From: Karstenula rhodostoma CBS 690.94
Lineage: Eukaryota > Ascomycota > Dothideomycetes > Pleosporales > Didymosphaeriaceae
Length of the DNA stretch: 64,000 nt
Assembly (NCBI GenBank): GCA_010093485.1
Contig: MU001506.1
Span: 744,001 to 808,000, forward strand
Reading direction: 5' to 3'
The translations under genes and the position numbers were made by a program. This document shows positions 33,441 through 44,768 of this stretch, one piece after another; the first letter of the stretch is position 1; every line of letters begins with the position of its first letter. The notes beneath the pieces are model-generated. The model did not search any database. It was not told the origin of the DNA and worked only from the letters and a program-made list of their open reading frames with translations.

Positions 33441-34061
33441 TAGGGGGTTTGATGGTGGAAGGATGAAGATAGATGTGTAGCTTGGTTGTTTACACTATTA
33501 TTGCTGCTTGGCAAAATAATTTGGGTTGTCTTGTGATTTGGTTGAAGGTCGCTGATACTCTTTTGTGTGCTGTTCTTAGTCTGCGACAATTATGGCGAGA
33601 CGCTGTAAACGATGAAGGACGCACCAAAGTACGTATCCCAACTCTCAATCGCAGACACAAGAGCAAGCCTGTCTCTATTAATGGACATGAAGGTTTCTCA
33701 CACGTGACAACCTTGACCATGCAAAGGACCATCCACTTCTCCTTCCAACGATGCCCACGGACGATCACGCATTCACAAGCAGACTCTGTCGTGCAACCGC
33801 ATTACCTAGCGGCCACTTACCACTATCATAGCACGGCGCCATACAGCCAGCCCTAAACCCGAGAGCAGCAACCACGTCAGCTGCACAGCGCCCTCCCACA
33901 CCGGAGCGTGGCGCTCAAGCCTCGCTAGGCAACACCTCTCCCCCTATTTCTCCGCACGACCTACATACATACGCCCACGCACACACCCTCCCAAGACCCA
34001 CACCCTCCGCACGTCCAAACTCCCTCCTCCCCACCCCCCCGCGTTACTCACTCACTCACTC
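33441..34061. other. Intergenic region
   Basis: 3' flank of ECM29 (G/T-rich on the plus strand), then strongly C-rich sequence from about 33850 with CACACCC and ACTCACTC runs. No gene recognised. Confidence 0.45.
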
Positions 34062-34508
34062 ATGCCCCGGCAGCATCACCCCATCACCTCGGATCACACG
34101 CCCGCCCCATCCATCCCACCAGCCCCCCCCTCACCGCCCAGAGCCCGCGTCACACAGCCGCGATCACGCCGTCGCACAATCTCCCCACGCCCCACTCTCG
34201 TGCTGCGCGTCCCGCCGCTCCAAAGACGCACCGTCACAGCCTGGATGATCCTTGCCGCACACACGCACATCAGGCAACCGGTCGCGCAGGCTGCCAGGCA
34301 CAGTGGAGACGTGCTGGGCGGTGTGGGGACGAGACGGGATGAGAGGGGAAGGCGGCGGGGATGTGGGTGTGGGCATGCACGCGCGTCTGGATGCAGAGGG
34401 CGTGCATGCATGCATGCTGGAGTATCGATCTGTGCGTTTGAAACATGCGGTCTGGGGTGGTGGGGTGGGCAGCGGTGGCTAGATAGGGACGTGTGCGTGG
34501 GCGCATAA
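34062..34508 (+). CDS. Doubtful small hypothetical protein
   Basis: A 148-codon frame, MPRQHHPITSDHTPAPSIPP onward, then an Arg-rich middle (RSRRRTISPRPTLVLR) and a segment TAWMILAAHTHIRQPVAQAA. It follows a C-rich leader and runs into G-rich sequence, the pattern of plus-strand transcription units here. The final 50 codons read through the G-rich part and look less protein-like, so an intron or earlier end is possible. The minus strand is also open across this stretch (about 34094..34930), which weakens the case. No family is recognised. Confidence 0.25.
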   Translation: MPRQHHPITSDHTPAPSIPPAPPSPPRARVTQPRSRRRTISPRPTLVLRVPPLQRRTVTAWMILAAHTHIRQPVAQAARHSGDVLGGVGTRRDERGRRRGCGCGHARASGCRGRACMHAGVSICAFETCGLGWWGGQRWLDRDVCVGA

Positions 34509-35389
34509 ACGCTACCTTCCTCTAACGATGTTTTTTTTTTTCTTTTCTTGTGGCACGTTGGGTGTGGGTCGGGCTCGAGCGTGGGCAAAGGCTGTTTGGA
34601 CGTCACAAGTAGGCAGGTAGGAGCGTTGCTTTTAGTGGGTTGTATTCGTTGCTGTGAAGACGTGCATGATCTTCCGTGGACTGCCTTCCTATCCGTACAT
34701 GAGTTCTGGGCTGGGGTACATGATTGAGCTACGCGATCGGGTGGAGCGAGTGTGGTCGTCTTCCAAGGGTGTGAGAACTTGGACTCGCTGCCGAAAGCTG
34801 GTGGTAGGGGAAAAGTGGTTGTGATTGTACAAAGGATGGAGATGGACATGATACCGATTATAGCTGTAAGAACAGATGTGCGTGTAAACAGAGCGGTGTA
34901 CATTACGCACTTCGTAACGCCTAGATACAACAGCTCCGGAGGAAGGCTGTACAGTAGCGACAGTGTAAAGTCGATTTCAACGACGGTGAATGCGAAGCCA
35001 GAAGTAAAATACGCAGAGGAAGGTCATAGTCAAAAGCGATAGCGCCATTCGGTGGCAATAAGAAGAAGCCCAGAACCGACGCCGAGCCATGCGGGTCTAG
35101 TAAGGAGTCTTTCAATGAGTGCGAGCCCGCACACCGAGTTCGCTCCAGATCAGATGGGTACGCCGTCAAATGCTTTTTACCGATGCCATGAAACAAACGC
35201 GGCGAAACATGATGTACCGAAAGTGAAGATCCTCGGTATTGAATCGCTTTGAGCTTCAACGAGTCTTGATAAGGAGATGAATACAGTGGAAAAAGTCGTT
35301 ACGGCGGCACTTTGATTGTTGCCTGGGTGTCTGGCATTGCGGGACACTGCGGCGCTCGAGGTACAATAGCAAGCAGACTTGCTGGGCGA
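34509..35389. other. Intergenic region
   Basis: A T-tract at about 34529-34539 is followed by T/G-rich sequence and then the 3' flank of the minus-strand regulator. No gene is recognised. Confidence 0.45.
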
Positions 35390-36988
35390 TCAATAACTCC
35401 GATTGAGCGGTGTGGTGAGGCTCCGATGCACAGGGAATGCGGTATTGTTTGACACAGATTTGGAAGAAGCTTGGTGATGAGGCTGGTTTTGGTTCTGGCT
35501 CAACGGCGTGTATCGATGACCGCTGACCAGCATCGAGTCACTGGCACCTGAAGCACTCTTGGAGCTGGAGCCACTTCCAACACTATAAAAGCTGTTGTGC
35601 GACACCTGTCGAGCCATCGGCATCGTAGTCTTCGTCGGCGATGAAGTCATAGGCTTGTATTCTTGACTGTCGCGAAAGTTGGAGTATGTTGGTTGTGCAG
35701 GCGCTGGCATGGAGTCGAAGAGCGGCGAGGTACTGAAGTCAAATTGCGGGGCCGGAGTGTCTGGAAGCGCCTCGGTACTCGTAGCAGTACTGGGAAAGCA
35801 CGACACCGTGTCCGTGGTAGATGCTGGGGCAGATGAGGTAATCTGAGTTGAGAGTGCGTCTGTTGTGGTGGCAACCTGGATATCTGTGTCGCTGCTGAAG
35901 GGAAGCGGAGGCTTCGTGAAGCCTCCGTTGCTGAGGGAAGATCCTCCCATGGCTTGGACCGAGCGTAAACGCCGGTCTTGCAGCTGGTCAACAACGTTAC
36001 GAGTTGTTTGCGCAGGTGACGGTTGCGGGATTGGCAACTGGGGTCTCTGTGAGACTGGAAGGCCGGAGCGTGTATGAGGTCTCTCGGGTAGTGTAAGTTG
36101 GAGCGACGTCATGCTGTGAGAAAGTGCGTCGGAGCTCGCGACGTTCCGGATGTTGTGCTGCGCGTATGGATGACCATGCGTGCGGTACAAGCTCGAGTCA
36201 TGACCAAGGTAATTATTCATAACATTCTTGCTGTCGGTACTCCAACCATAGCTGCCGCTGTATGCCACTGAGCTCTGCGTCGGAAGGTATACAGCGGAAT
36301 GGTCCAGACCATAGTTCTCCACCGGGGAGGTTGCTTCGGAGTTGAAGGGAGAGCTGTACCAGGCCTGAGGCACGATAGACTTGGTATCGAGTCCAGACGG
36401 ATACGTCAAAGGTCGCGATCGAACGGGGCTCGAGGGAGGGTTGTACATTTGCATCATTGTTTGATGGCTGCTTGTGATTTGGTTGAAGTTGTGAAGATCG
36501 ATCATGCTTGCTGCTTCACCCGAACCAACCTGCGGAGGGTCAATGAATGAAACACTCCTTTTTCGTTAGAGACTTACGCGATGGAACTGACAGTTCGAAG
36601 GATCAACTCCTGCCGATGTACAGTTGTGACAAGCGGTGCCGTCCCCAGGATCGCCGCTGCAACGGATCTTCCGCTTTCTGCACCGAGCACACTAATTGAT
36701 GTGAGTCCTTGATGACTCTTACCAGCTATCTTGCAGCAAGAGCAAGCTCAATCGTGCATGACTTACCGCTACTGCAACACGGCGTCTCGACTGTCCAGTC
36801 TCATTGTCGTCTCCGCGAATGTGTAGTCTCGTGCTACCAATCGGAACTCGCACTGGGCAAACTCGCCGATTCACCCTTGCGCCATTCGGAATCGCAAACG
36901 CCGTGTCTCGTCCATTATGTTGATATTGTTGTAGTGGGTAGCCAATGCTACCATGTGGACCATAACGGTATCCCTGCCCGAACTCCAT
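35390..36988 (-). CDS. Zn2Cys6 transcription regulator
   Basis: Three exons: 36988..36767, 36691..36578 and 36529..35390 (491 residues), with introns of 75 and 48 bp, both phase 0. A zinc cluster begins at residue 75: CARCRKRKIRC, then 9 residues, CHNC, 9 residues, C. It is preceded by an Arg-rich run (QSRRRVAVA) and split from the rest by an intron just after CQFHRVG. Most of the protein after the zinc cluster is Ser/Pro/Thr/Gln-rich with no fungal-specific middle homology region, so activation or repression domains may be intrinsically disordered. An alternative start at 37009 adds seven residues. This is a nuclear regulator with unknown targets; no adjacent pathway cluster suggests them. 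Confidence 0.85.
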
Positions 36989-39900
36989 GTCACTTGCGAC
37001 CTGCACCATGTCTTAGTCCACACGCTCGGAGAAACATAGTATCGCACCTGAGGATGAAACAGCACCTCACTACTGTCGCGATACTTCATCCTTAGTACCG
37101 ATGTCGCTTACGAAGTGTACCCTGATAGGACCAATTTGTCCCTGCAAGCCGCTGAGCACGACCAAATGAAGAACGCGGCACCCGTTGCTTGAATGGTTTA
37201 TACAAAGGATGTAAGATGACGAGAGTTAGGGTTTCTACGTGGAGGGGAGAAATGCATAAAGAACACAATTGAGGCGGGTTGCGCTGCAGGATTTCGTCAG
37301 CAGAGGCGTGGGTGGTATCCAACGGGACGCTGCAGGTCGTGCCAGGCCTGAATCATAGTCACACTGTATTTCAAACGGAAGTAGGTCTGCGAGAACGAAA
37401 CGATGCATCGCACAAATGAAACTTGATGTGCCGTACCTGCAATCTTCTGCTTTTGGTTGAGCAGGCTTCACAGTGCTAGCCACCCGCTACCAGGTTGGTG
37501 TATACTAAGGATAGCCCAACACTTAGAGGTGAAAGCATGATGTAATAGCACACTGCGGCCATGCTATAGGTACGCAAACATGGATGGCCAGATTTGGCCC
37601 CCTTTTGCAGGCTGCAGGCGACCGCCTGATCGCTAGGCTGTTTGTTTGCGGACGCATGCGCAACCCGCGGAAGTCGGAATGCAAGGCATGCGATCCGAGG
37701 AGCGATCAGCCTCAAAACTGTGCAATGCTGATCGTTGAGCGAACATCAAGATGCGACCGTTGTGAGACGGTGCTGAAGAGAGAGGATGCATCATCGAGGA
37801 ATGTTCCAGAAGCCATGGACAAGAGTGCATGTTCCAAACATCGAGTCGCTCAATTGATGCTGTGAATACCGTATGGAAAATGGAGCAAACGCTGAGTGGC
37901 CCAACCTGGGCGAAGATGAAACATTTGTGCTGTCGCTTTCATGTCGCCTGAAAAGAGGACCGATGTGTTGGCTGGGAATATACCCCATCACCCCGGCAGC
38001 TTCCCGAGCTTTCACGGAGCAATTGAATGTCTTGCATGCATCTGTGGCTGGGCGTGCAGGTGGAGGGCGCCCAACCGTAGCTCAAAGAAGCGCGATCGGA
38101 ATGATAGGCGCCACCGCAAGCCTGCATATACTCCCCGGCTCCGGGGGGAAGTCTTCCGGCGGGTCGATGTGACTGTTGCCTTACAAGTGTAACAAAGAGC
38201 AGAAGTGGAGGAACTAATTACCTCAAATCATTCGCCTTGTGACTTTTCCAGAGCAGGAGTTCAGCTGTTCCGGCCCTGTGATGGGGTGAATGGAGCAGTC
38301 CACACCTGATCAACATCTGGAAGAATCCTGCCCGTAAACGAAGAGGGCTCTTCAAGTCGATGAGATTGCCACGCAATTCGAGCAGTATTGGGCTACTCTT
38401 TCCAGATGTGGGCCTATCAGCTTTGTTACTGCAGGTAGCAAACTACCCTTTCCACAACCCCTGCAGCTTGTAAACGCATATAAGCTACGTCCGGATGCGT
38501 CCTATGAGTTTGACAGCCTTGAAGTCGAATCGTTTCTCACAACGTTGCTGTGTCCTTTGTGCACTGAAGAATCAGGTACGCTGGCGACAGAGGACCCACA
38601 GCCCTGGAATGACAGCGCTAGGTCCCGTTCGCGAAGGCGACTAGTGCATGTATCCCCTACTATAAAACATCTGTAGGCTCACTGGACTGCTTTCGCGCAC
38701 GGAGATTTCTGACTCGCCGACAGGGGCCTGCAGGAAGCAGGGTGACCGTACCACCGTCGTTTCGATAGCACATGCCGTGCTTTCGATGTCGCGTACATCG
38801 ACGAGCTGTAAATGACGAGAGAGCGAATCCGGAGCTTTGCTATAGCTCGATGCTCTATTCCGATGCATCTAGACATGGAAAGCATCACGTCTCGTGCATG
38901 TATTAGTGCACGCTGTGCGAACAACTGAGCGATACGAACCAAAGATGCGGTAGACTCTCACACGCCCATGGTGTATTCAAGACCACCTGGAGCTTAACTG
39001 GCTATTAGTTGAGAATTTGGTTGGCACCAGCTATCTTATGCGATGGTCTGCTTCGGCGTCACTGGACTTGTGGACTTTGGATAACGGTGCAGCCGTCGCT
39101 GTCGCTTCCCGAAGACGGCTGCGGTGTACCAGTCAGTGCGTGCTAGCAATTGAAGCCGCACCAAGGCCTCCGTGCTTTTTTTCGATATCTCCTCTCGCGC
39201 CACAAACAGGTGTGTCGCTTTGGACCGGCGTAATGGCCTCCCGGGATACGAGAATGCATCTGCGGTGGCAGCAAACAACGTCCTGACGCCAGGCCATGCA
39301 GCTGCCAATGCACGTTGAACTCCCAGCACACGTGGGATCCCAGAGAAAGACATTTTGGTGGACGACGAAGGATGCAGCAGAACGTTGCCCATATTAACAA
39401 AAACACCAGGGTGGCAAATGGTTGTTGAAGGAGAGAGATCGGTATGTACTTCCTTCCGGAGGTGGATGGTGGTCCGGTTCGGCGAGGCCTGAGCGACAGG
39501 CAAGGCGGCCCGAAGTGTGCGCTAAGAGCGATGAACCAATGAGAGCCGTCTGCGGCAACCTGACTACCACAAACCGCAAACGGTCTGGGCACTCAACATC
39601 AGTCGTAGAGTAGATCCGAGTTGTCAAATAGACCCAAATTGTCAAGTAGACCCGAGTTGTGAAGCATTACCTGCTTTGTTGATGCAGGGGAAGGCTGCAT
39701 CAACTCGCACCCGCCGGCCATGCAGAAGTGTCTCTCTCTCTCTCCAGTATCTGAGCAAGGAGTTTCGCCATACTGATCGTCTCACTGAACACTATTGCTG
39801 ATACGTGTTAAGTGGTAGCTAGAGGTGCAAGTTGACGCTGCCAGGCCCTGTATGTCGATACACGTTGACCTCACGCGCATCCCATCGCTCTGGCACCTCA

Positions 39901-40246
39901 ACCTCCGACAAATCACTTCATTCTCCACAGCGTTGACCAATTTACTGTCGGGTTCTTGTGCGGAAACGCCGGAGAGAACGTACAGGCTGAACTCAACAGT
40001 CCATACACCAATATCATTGCAACATCTGTGTGTATGGAGGATTAGGGACAGCCCATCTACGTCTCGAGTAAGCGGAACGGGATGCGGACCTCTTCGCTAT
40101 CCATATACGCAGATGCTGTTCGATGTAAAAGTTACTGTCCTTTTCGTAGCAACTGCCCAGTACCCAACTCAAGAACCACACAATGCTTCGAAACCCAACG
40201 CAACGAAGTGCCTCGTATGCACAGAGTGGCGTCCACCATCCAACCT
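36989..40246. other. Long interval without recognisable genes
   Basis: About 3.3 kb. Open frames here are short and show no family signature or clear codon bias on either strand. It lacks the C-rich leader and G-rich trailer pattern and may be relic or regulatory sequence. It contains an 18 bp tandem repeat and a (TC)n run at about 39731-39743. Confidence 0.5.
39611..39664 (+). repeat. Three tandem copies of an 18 bp unit
   Basis: Units TAGATCCGAGTTGTCAAA, TAGACCCAAATTGTCAAG and TAGACCCGAGTTGTGAAG differ at a few positions each. A short imperfect minisatellite. The 18 bp period is a multiple of three but no gene is recognised across it. Confidence 0.85.
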
Positions 40247-41227
40247 CTACCACCCTTCTTCCCCGCACAACCACTCCCTCATCCACCCCACCTGCGCCCT
40301 CTTCGCCCTCACCATCGCCCTCCTCTCCTTCTCATCCTCCAAATTTCCCCTCGTAGCAAACGCATGCTCCACGCCATGAAAGTACTGGTAGTCATACGGC
40401 ACGCCCTTTGTCGGAATAACCTCGTTCGCATACGCCTTCAGCTCCGGCGTGAATGCAGCGTCGATTTCCGGCGCGCAGATCTGCACTGGGACGCCGATGG
40501 TGTCAATCTCGGCTTTCGTAAGCCACGTCGGGTGCGCCGTGGAGATGCAGTCTACAAGCCCATCCTGATCCGTACCTCCCAGCTTGAACCCGCTCCATCC
40601 ACCATAGCAGTACCCAATTACGCCCACCTATCCAAGCACCGATGTCAGCAAATTCACCTCCAGTCCCTTTCTCCCTTCGCATTCTTCTTCCATACCTTGT
40701 CATATTTCCCCCGCAGCGACTTCGCAACAGCAAGAATCTCAGGCCAGCGTACGTCCTTTGCGTTCCGCTTGCTCCAGGCGGCAAGGTCGAATTCATTCCA
40801 GCGGTTGGTGTTGGCGATGATCGCAGAGTCGACGACTTGGCCGCCGAAGCTGTTGTGGGCGTCAGTGGGCAAAGGGGGAGGTGGGAGGGGAACGGACAAG
40901 TCTGGCATGTACACTGTAGCCGGTGTCTCGGCGGCGTAGGCGTCGCAGAGAAGACGTGTGTTGGTGAAGGTCCAGCCGAAGAGATCTACAAGGTTAGAAT
41001 CGGCGGGAACGCTTTTGGGGAGTGGAAGTATGTGAATGGGTGGACGTCTATACGAGGACGATTCGCGTATGACTTCGATACCCGCATGCCAACGTACCTG
41101 CAATGACCAGTATAGCGACCTTCTCGCTGTCCCCCACGACATAGGTGTCGTTGTCCGCAATCTTGCCTTCTTTACCCGTTGGCGTGCCTTCCCACTGGAA
41201 CCCAGAGATACAGCACTCGGTCACCAT
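40247..41227 (-). CDS. Dienelactone hydrolase family protein
   Basis: Four exons: 41227..41098, 40985..40898, 40849..40696 and 40627..40247 (250 residues, usual for the family). Alpha/beta hydrolase fold. Recognised blocks are ADLFGWTFTNTRLLCDAYA, PDFFGGQVVD, the nucleophile elbow GYCYGG with Cys131, an acidic residue near APEIDAAFTPE (Asp180), and YFHGVEHAFATRG with His208 and His212. The Cys-Asp-His triad hydrolyses dienelactones or related lactones and esters in ring-cleavage pathways; many fungal paralogues have unknown substrates. Intron 2 uses a weak donor (GTCCGT), but only this splice gives PDFFGG. The start MVTECCISGFQWEGTPTGKE matches the N-terminus of fungal members. Confidence 0.88.
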
Positions 41228-41767
41228 TATTGCTTGTTGCGGAGAAGTGTTGCCTGCAATGACGAAGTTCGAACCCGCAAGCCCCTCTTGTATGAGACCG
41301 TATAACGCTCACTTCGGCCAGGCTTCGTTTAAATAGATACACCCTGCAAGGGCTGGCGGAGTTCCGGCTTGAATTTTGTCAGCAGACGCACGTCAACGAG
41401 AACGCAGGAGCACGAGTAATGTATCCTCGTTGCTGGGATGGGAAGAGTATCACCGTCGTAAGTACGTCAGCGCTTAGGGTCCATGGAGGCTCGCGTAGCC
41501 CCGCGGACCTCCGAGCTGATCCTAGCATACCTGTGGTAGCTATCTATACTTACACGACCGACGTCTCACTCATGCACGTGAATATGGGATGGGAACCCGA
41601 TAAGATCCTGCGACAGATATGCCATCAATGAAATATGTATTCACACTCGAAGTCGTACCGCATTATGCCGTTGACCAGTCCCCTCCGTGGATGCAACCTG
41701 CCAACAGTCCGAGCCAAAGAACGCCAATCCATGGTATAGAAGCACATAGACGCCGGAACGAAACAAG
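41228..41767. other. Intergenic region
   Basis: 540 bp between the hydrolase start and the condensin subunit stop, both on the minus strand. No coding sequence is supported. Confidence 0.5.
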
Positions 41768-44298
41768 CTAGACACCAACGCTGAGATCGGCCGTGAAATC
41801 CCTTTTGATGGACAGATCCTCGTAATTCTCTTGGTTGACGATTTCGAGGCCTTTCTCGTTTGCCAAGTGCAACAGACATATGAACCCGTACGACGTCGAG
41901 ATCTCCGAGTATTTGTGTGGATTATACATAGGTTTGAGATCTTTCAAGACCTGTGTGAACTTAAGTGAGCCGTCCACAGCTTTGGAGGCAACGTCGTCCA
42001 TCGCATCTGCGGAGGGCGGTGCTTCAATCTGATGTTTGTTAGTTCATGGGTTGCGCATCCGATGATGTAGTTGGAGCATACCTTTTCCAAACCCATACCA
42101 GTCCATAGGTTGTCTTTCAATAGCCGGACGTCTACGTTCTTCGCCTTTCGCGCGTAATTCAACATTATCGGACGGGTTCTTCCTATTCCGGTGACCAGTT
42201 GTGTTCCAAAGGCGCCCTCCTCGGTGGCTGCAGGCATCGACGACATGGGCACCATGTTGTCACTGGCAGGCGGCGGCGAGAAATGATCCCGCGCGTCAGC
42301 AAACGTTTCACCGTCATCATCCATCGCGCCGACCATCGGCAAGGGGCCATCCTCGAAGAAGTCGGCATCATAGTCATTTTGTGGTGCAAGTTCTTCATCT
42401 GCCGCTGCTTTTTCGTCTGCTAGAGCTGCCCACTGTGCGGCATCAGGCTCGTCGTGGGGTGTTGCACTTGGCCGGTCTCCATAGGTCGGTCGGTTGGCCC
42501 TTCGGGCGCCTAGTCGAACGTTCGGCTTCAGGAAGAGTCTGAGCAATTGTCTTGAGTTGAAATGTTTGTCATCTGGCGCCAGATTTCGTGTCTTCGACTT
42601 CCATTGCGATTTGGGCAGCATGATGCTGCCCGCCGATGGAGCTGGAGCATAGAGTGCATTTGCTAGCTCCTGGCTCATGGGGGAAAAGAAATCGATCTTG
42701 AAAGGTTCTTTTTCTTTGCGCTTTGTGGGGGCAACAGGTTTGCCAACATCCTTGACGCGACGAATGCGCCAGTGCTCAGGGCCAGCCCAGTTCTTCTTCA
42801 AGGCTTCATCGAAATAGCTAAGGATGTTTTCCTGTTCTTGCCCCGGTTTTTGGTTATGTGTCAGGGTGTAGGGATCATCCGCATTGACGTCACCGTCGCC
42901 TGCTTCACCGCCCTCTTCATCGCCTTCGGCTGCCTCAATATTGTGAACACGTGCTTGCGGCTCGAGGGCAATTTGGTTGGCCCACAGCTCACCGCCCTCA
43001 CCGAAACCAGTATCTGGGGGAAGATTGAAGCCGGCGTCATCGTCATCACCGAAGTCGGGTGCATTGTCGCCATCAAGGAACACACCAGATTGGTTATCAG
43101 CTTCGTCATCATCCTGCTGCTTTGACTCTTCGTCTTCTTCGATGGCTTTGAGAAACGGCAAATCCGTCGACGCGTTGGGATCCCCAAGCTCAAAAGCTTT
43201 CATAGAAGGGCAGATATCCTGGCCGTCTAGCCGTGAGAGATCGGGGAAGTACTTGGCAGCCAACCCCGAGATGTCGATGACAGCATTCTCAGACGGCTCA
43301 TCGGCCTCTTCTTCTTCGTCTCCCTCTGCTCCCAGCCCCTCTGGTGCGGGCGTTTCCCTGGATGGCTGCGTAGCGTCTTTTATATCGTCGCTGCTGTCGA
43401 ATACAATCCTGCCGTTGCTGTCGATGGACAAGTGGTTCAAGAGCAAGCCCTTTGCGCCGCCTTCGTCGAAGTCTGCAGAAGCTTTTTTGAACAACGGGTC
43501 AACGGAGAGGTCGAGGTCCATTTTCTTGATCTGGAGCTGTTCGAATGAATCCGCCAGACTCGACTCCTTTGCGCGCGGTGCCCGTTTCTTCTTCTTTTTC
43601 TGGCCGTCTTCGCCCTCCTCGCCCTCCTCATCCTCGTCGCCTGAGCCCTCGGCATCACCTCCTCGCTTCTTCTTGTTTCCGCTCTCGGCTAGACCGCTGA
43701 GCAACTTGCTGGTGTCTGTGTTTATGCTGTCGACTCTGCTCGTGTAGATCTTGACGCAGCCGTCCAGCGTGACACTCGCTTTCTGGAAACTGATCCCGTC
43801 GCCTTCCTTCAAAAGAGACATGTCGTGGAAGTAGTCGATAAGCGCGAAGTTGAAGGCGTTATTCGCATTGATTTTCTGCCACTAGTCAGCCCAGAATACG
43901 GTCTCCTTCGAAGGCACCCTCTACTTGCATTGTCTGTCGCTAGTCTGATCCATTCGTCAAAGTTGGCCAGCAAAGGCACGGGACGTTTCATGGGCGTAAT
44001 GGCGTTTCCAGTAACATCGGGCATGTCGATGTCCTGGTCCATCGCGGGCGTGTGAGGGCTCTCCTGGGTCCCAAGCGACCTCCGATTTCGCTTCGGCGTC
44101 GCAGAAGCTCGCATCGACTCTCTCCGAAGTTGCGCATGGCGGCGTTTCGCTTTCTCTTGCTTGTCATCGTTCAGCGGCACTCTGCACGCTACATCAGCCG
44201 TCTGCCTGCCCGCCTCTGCAGGAAATGGGGACGTACTTGGTTGTGGACGATCGCTGGGGCGTCTCGGCCGCCAGGTATATGGAGCTTGGGCGCGGCAT
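41768..44298 (-). CDS. BRN1: Condensin complex kleisin subunit (barren, Brn1/Cnd2)
   Basis: Four exons: 44298..44237, 44181..43929, 43875..42082 and 42028..41768 (789 residues). The start MPRPSSIYLAAETPQRSSTT leads to KVPLNDDKQEKAKRR. Family-typical blocks are FDEWIRLATDNKINANNAFN with FALIDYFHDMSLL, and GISFQKASVTLDGCVKIYTS near the N-terminus; EHWRIRRVKD and FKIDFF in the centre; and FTQVLKDLKPMYNPHKYSEI then STSYGFICLLHLANEKGLEI at the C-terminal winged-helix end. The middle is highly acidic. The kleisin bridges Smc2 and Smc4 heads and is needed for mitotic chromosome condensation. The second intron starts with GC (GCAAGT); this gives the conserved TDNKINANN junction. The gene is divergent from a cation exchanger gene. 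Confidence 0.94.
43876..43928 (-). other. GC-AG intron in the condensin kleisin gene
   Basis: A 53 bp intron read on the minus strand, with donor AAT/GCAAGT and acceptor GGCAG. It is the only splice that gives the conserved LATDNKINANN sequence. Confidence 0.8.
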
Positions 44299-44768
44299 CG
44301 TGGATAGCGGCCGTCGTGATGGTACGGGTGGTGTTGTTTATCGCGTCCTCACCCACAAACACCCAGCACGCCAAGACACCAGTCGGTCGCGCCGTCGCGC
44401 GTTCCCCCGCCGCCGCCACGTTGCGCCACTCGCCACACTGTGGCTTGGATGATGTAGCGACGCAAGCTCCTGAAGCTTGATTCCCAAGCGTCGTGTGTCG
44501 TTGACGTTGATTGTAAATGCTCCGCGCGCCGTTCGCATGCCGATTGCACGTTGAATCTCCTACTGCCATCTCCCTATATTTATTACTACCCTGCCGTCGT
44601 CCGCAACCCTTTACAAGTCCCAGCAGGCGCGCGCCTCGAATACCCGCACCTTGCGACGACATCGCCGCCTGGACCCACTGCGTATCGAGACCTTGTCGCC
44701 GCTGAATTCGTGTCGCAAAGCTACAGCGAACCCAACAACCGCGAAACCCATCATAAAATGAGGTGACA
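44299..44768. promoter_or_regulatory. Divergent promoter region, condensin kleisin / cation exchanger
   Basis: 470 bp between start codons. An AT-rich CTATATTTATTA element lies near 44575. No coding sequence is supported. Confidence 0.45.

Noticed and set aside
34094..34930. Long minus-strand open frame (278 codons)
   Set aside because: The composition is that of antisense to C- and G-rich sequence (Pro/His/Thr and Arg/Gly runs), with no domain.
36989..39600. Degraded transposon
   Set aside because: No terminal repeats, transposase or reverse transcriptase motifs, and no extreme AT bias of the kind left by repeat-induced point mutation.
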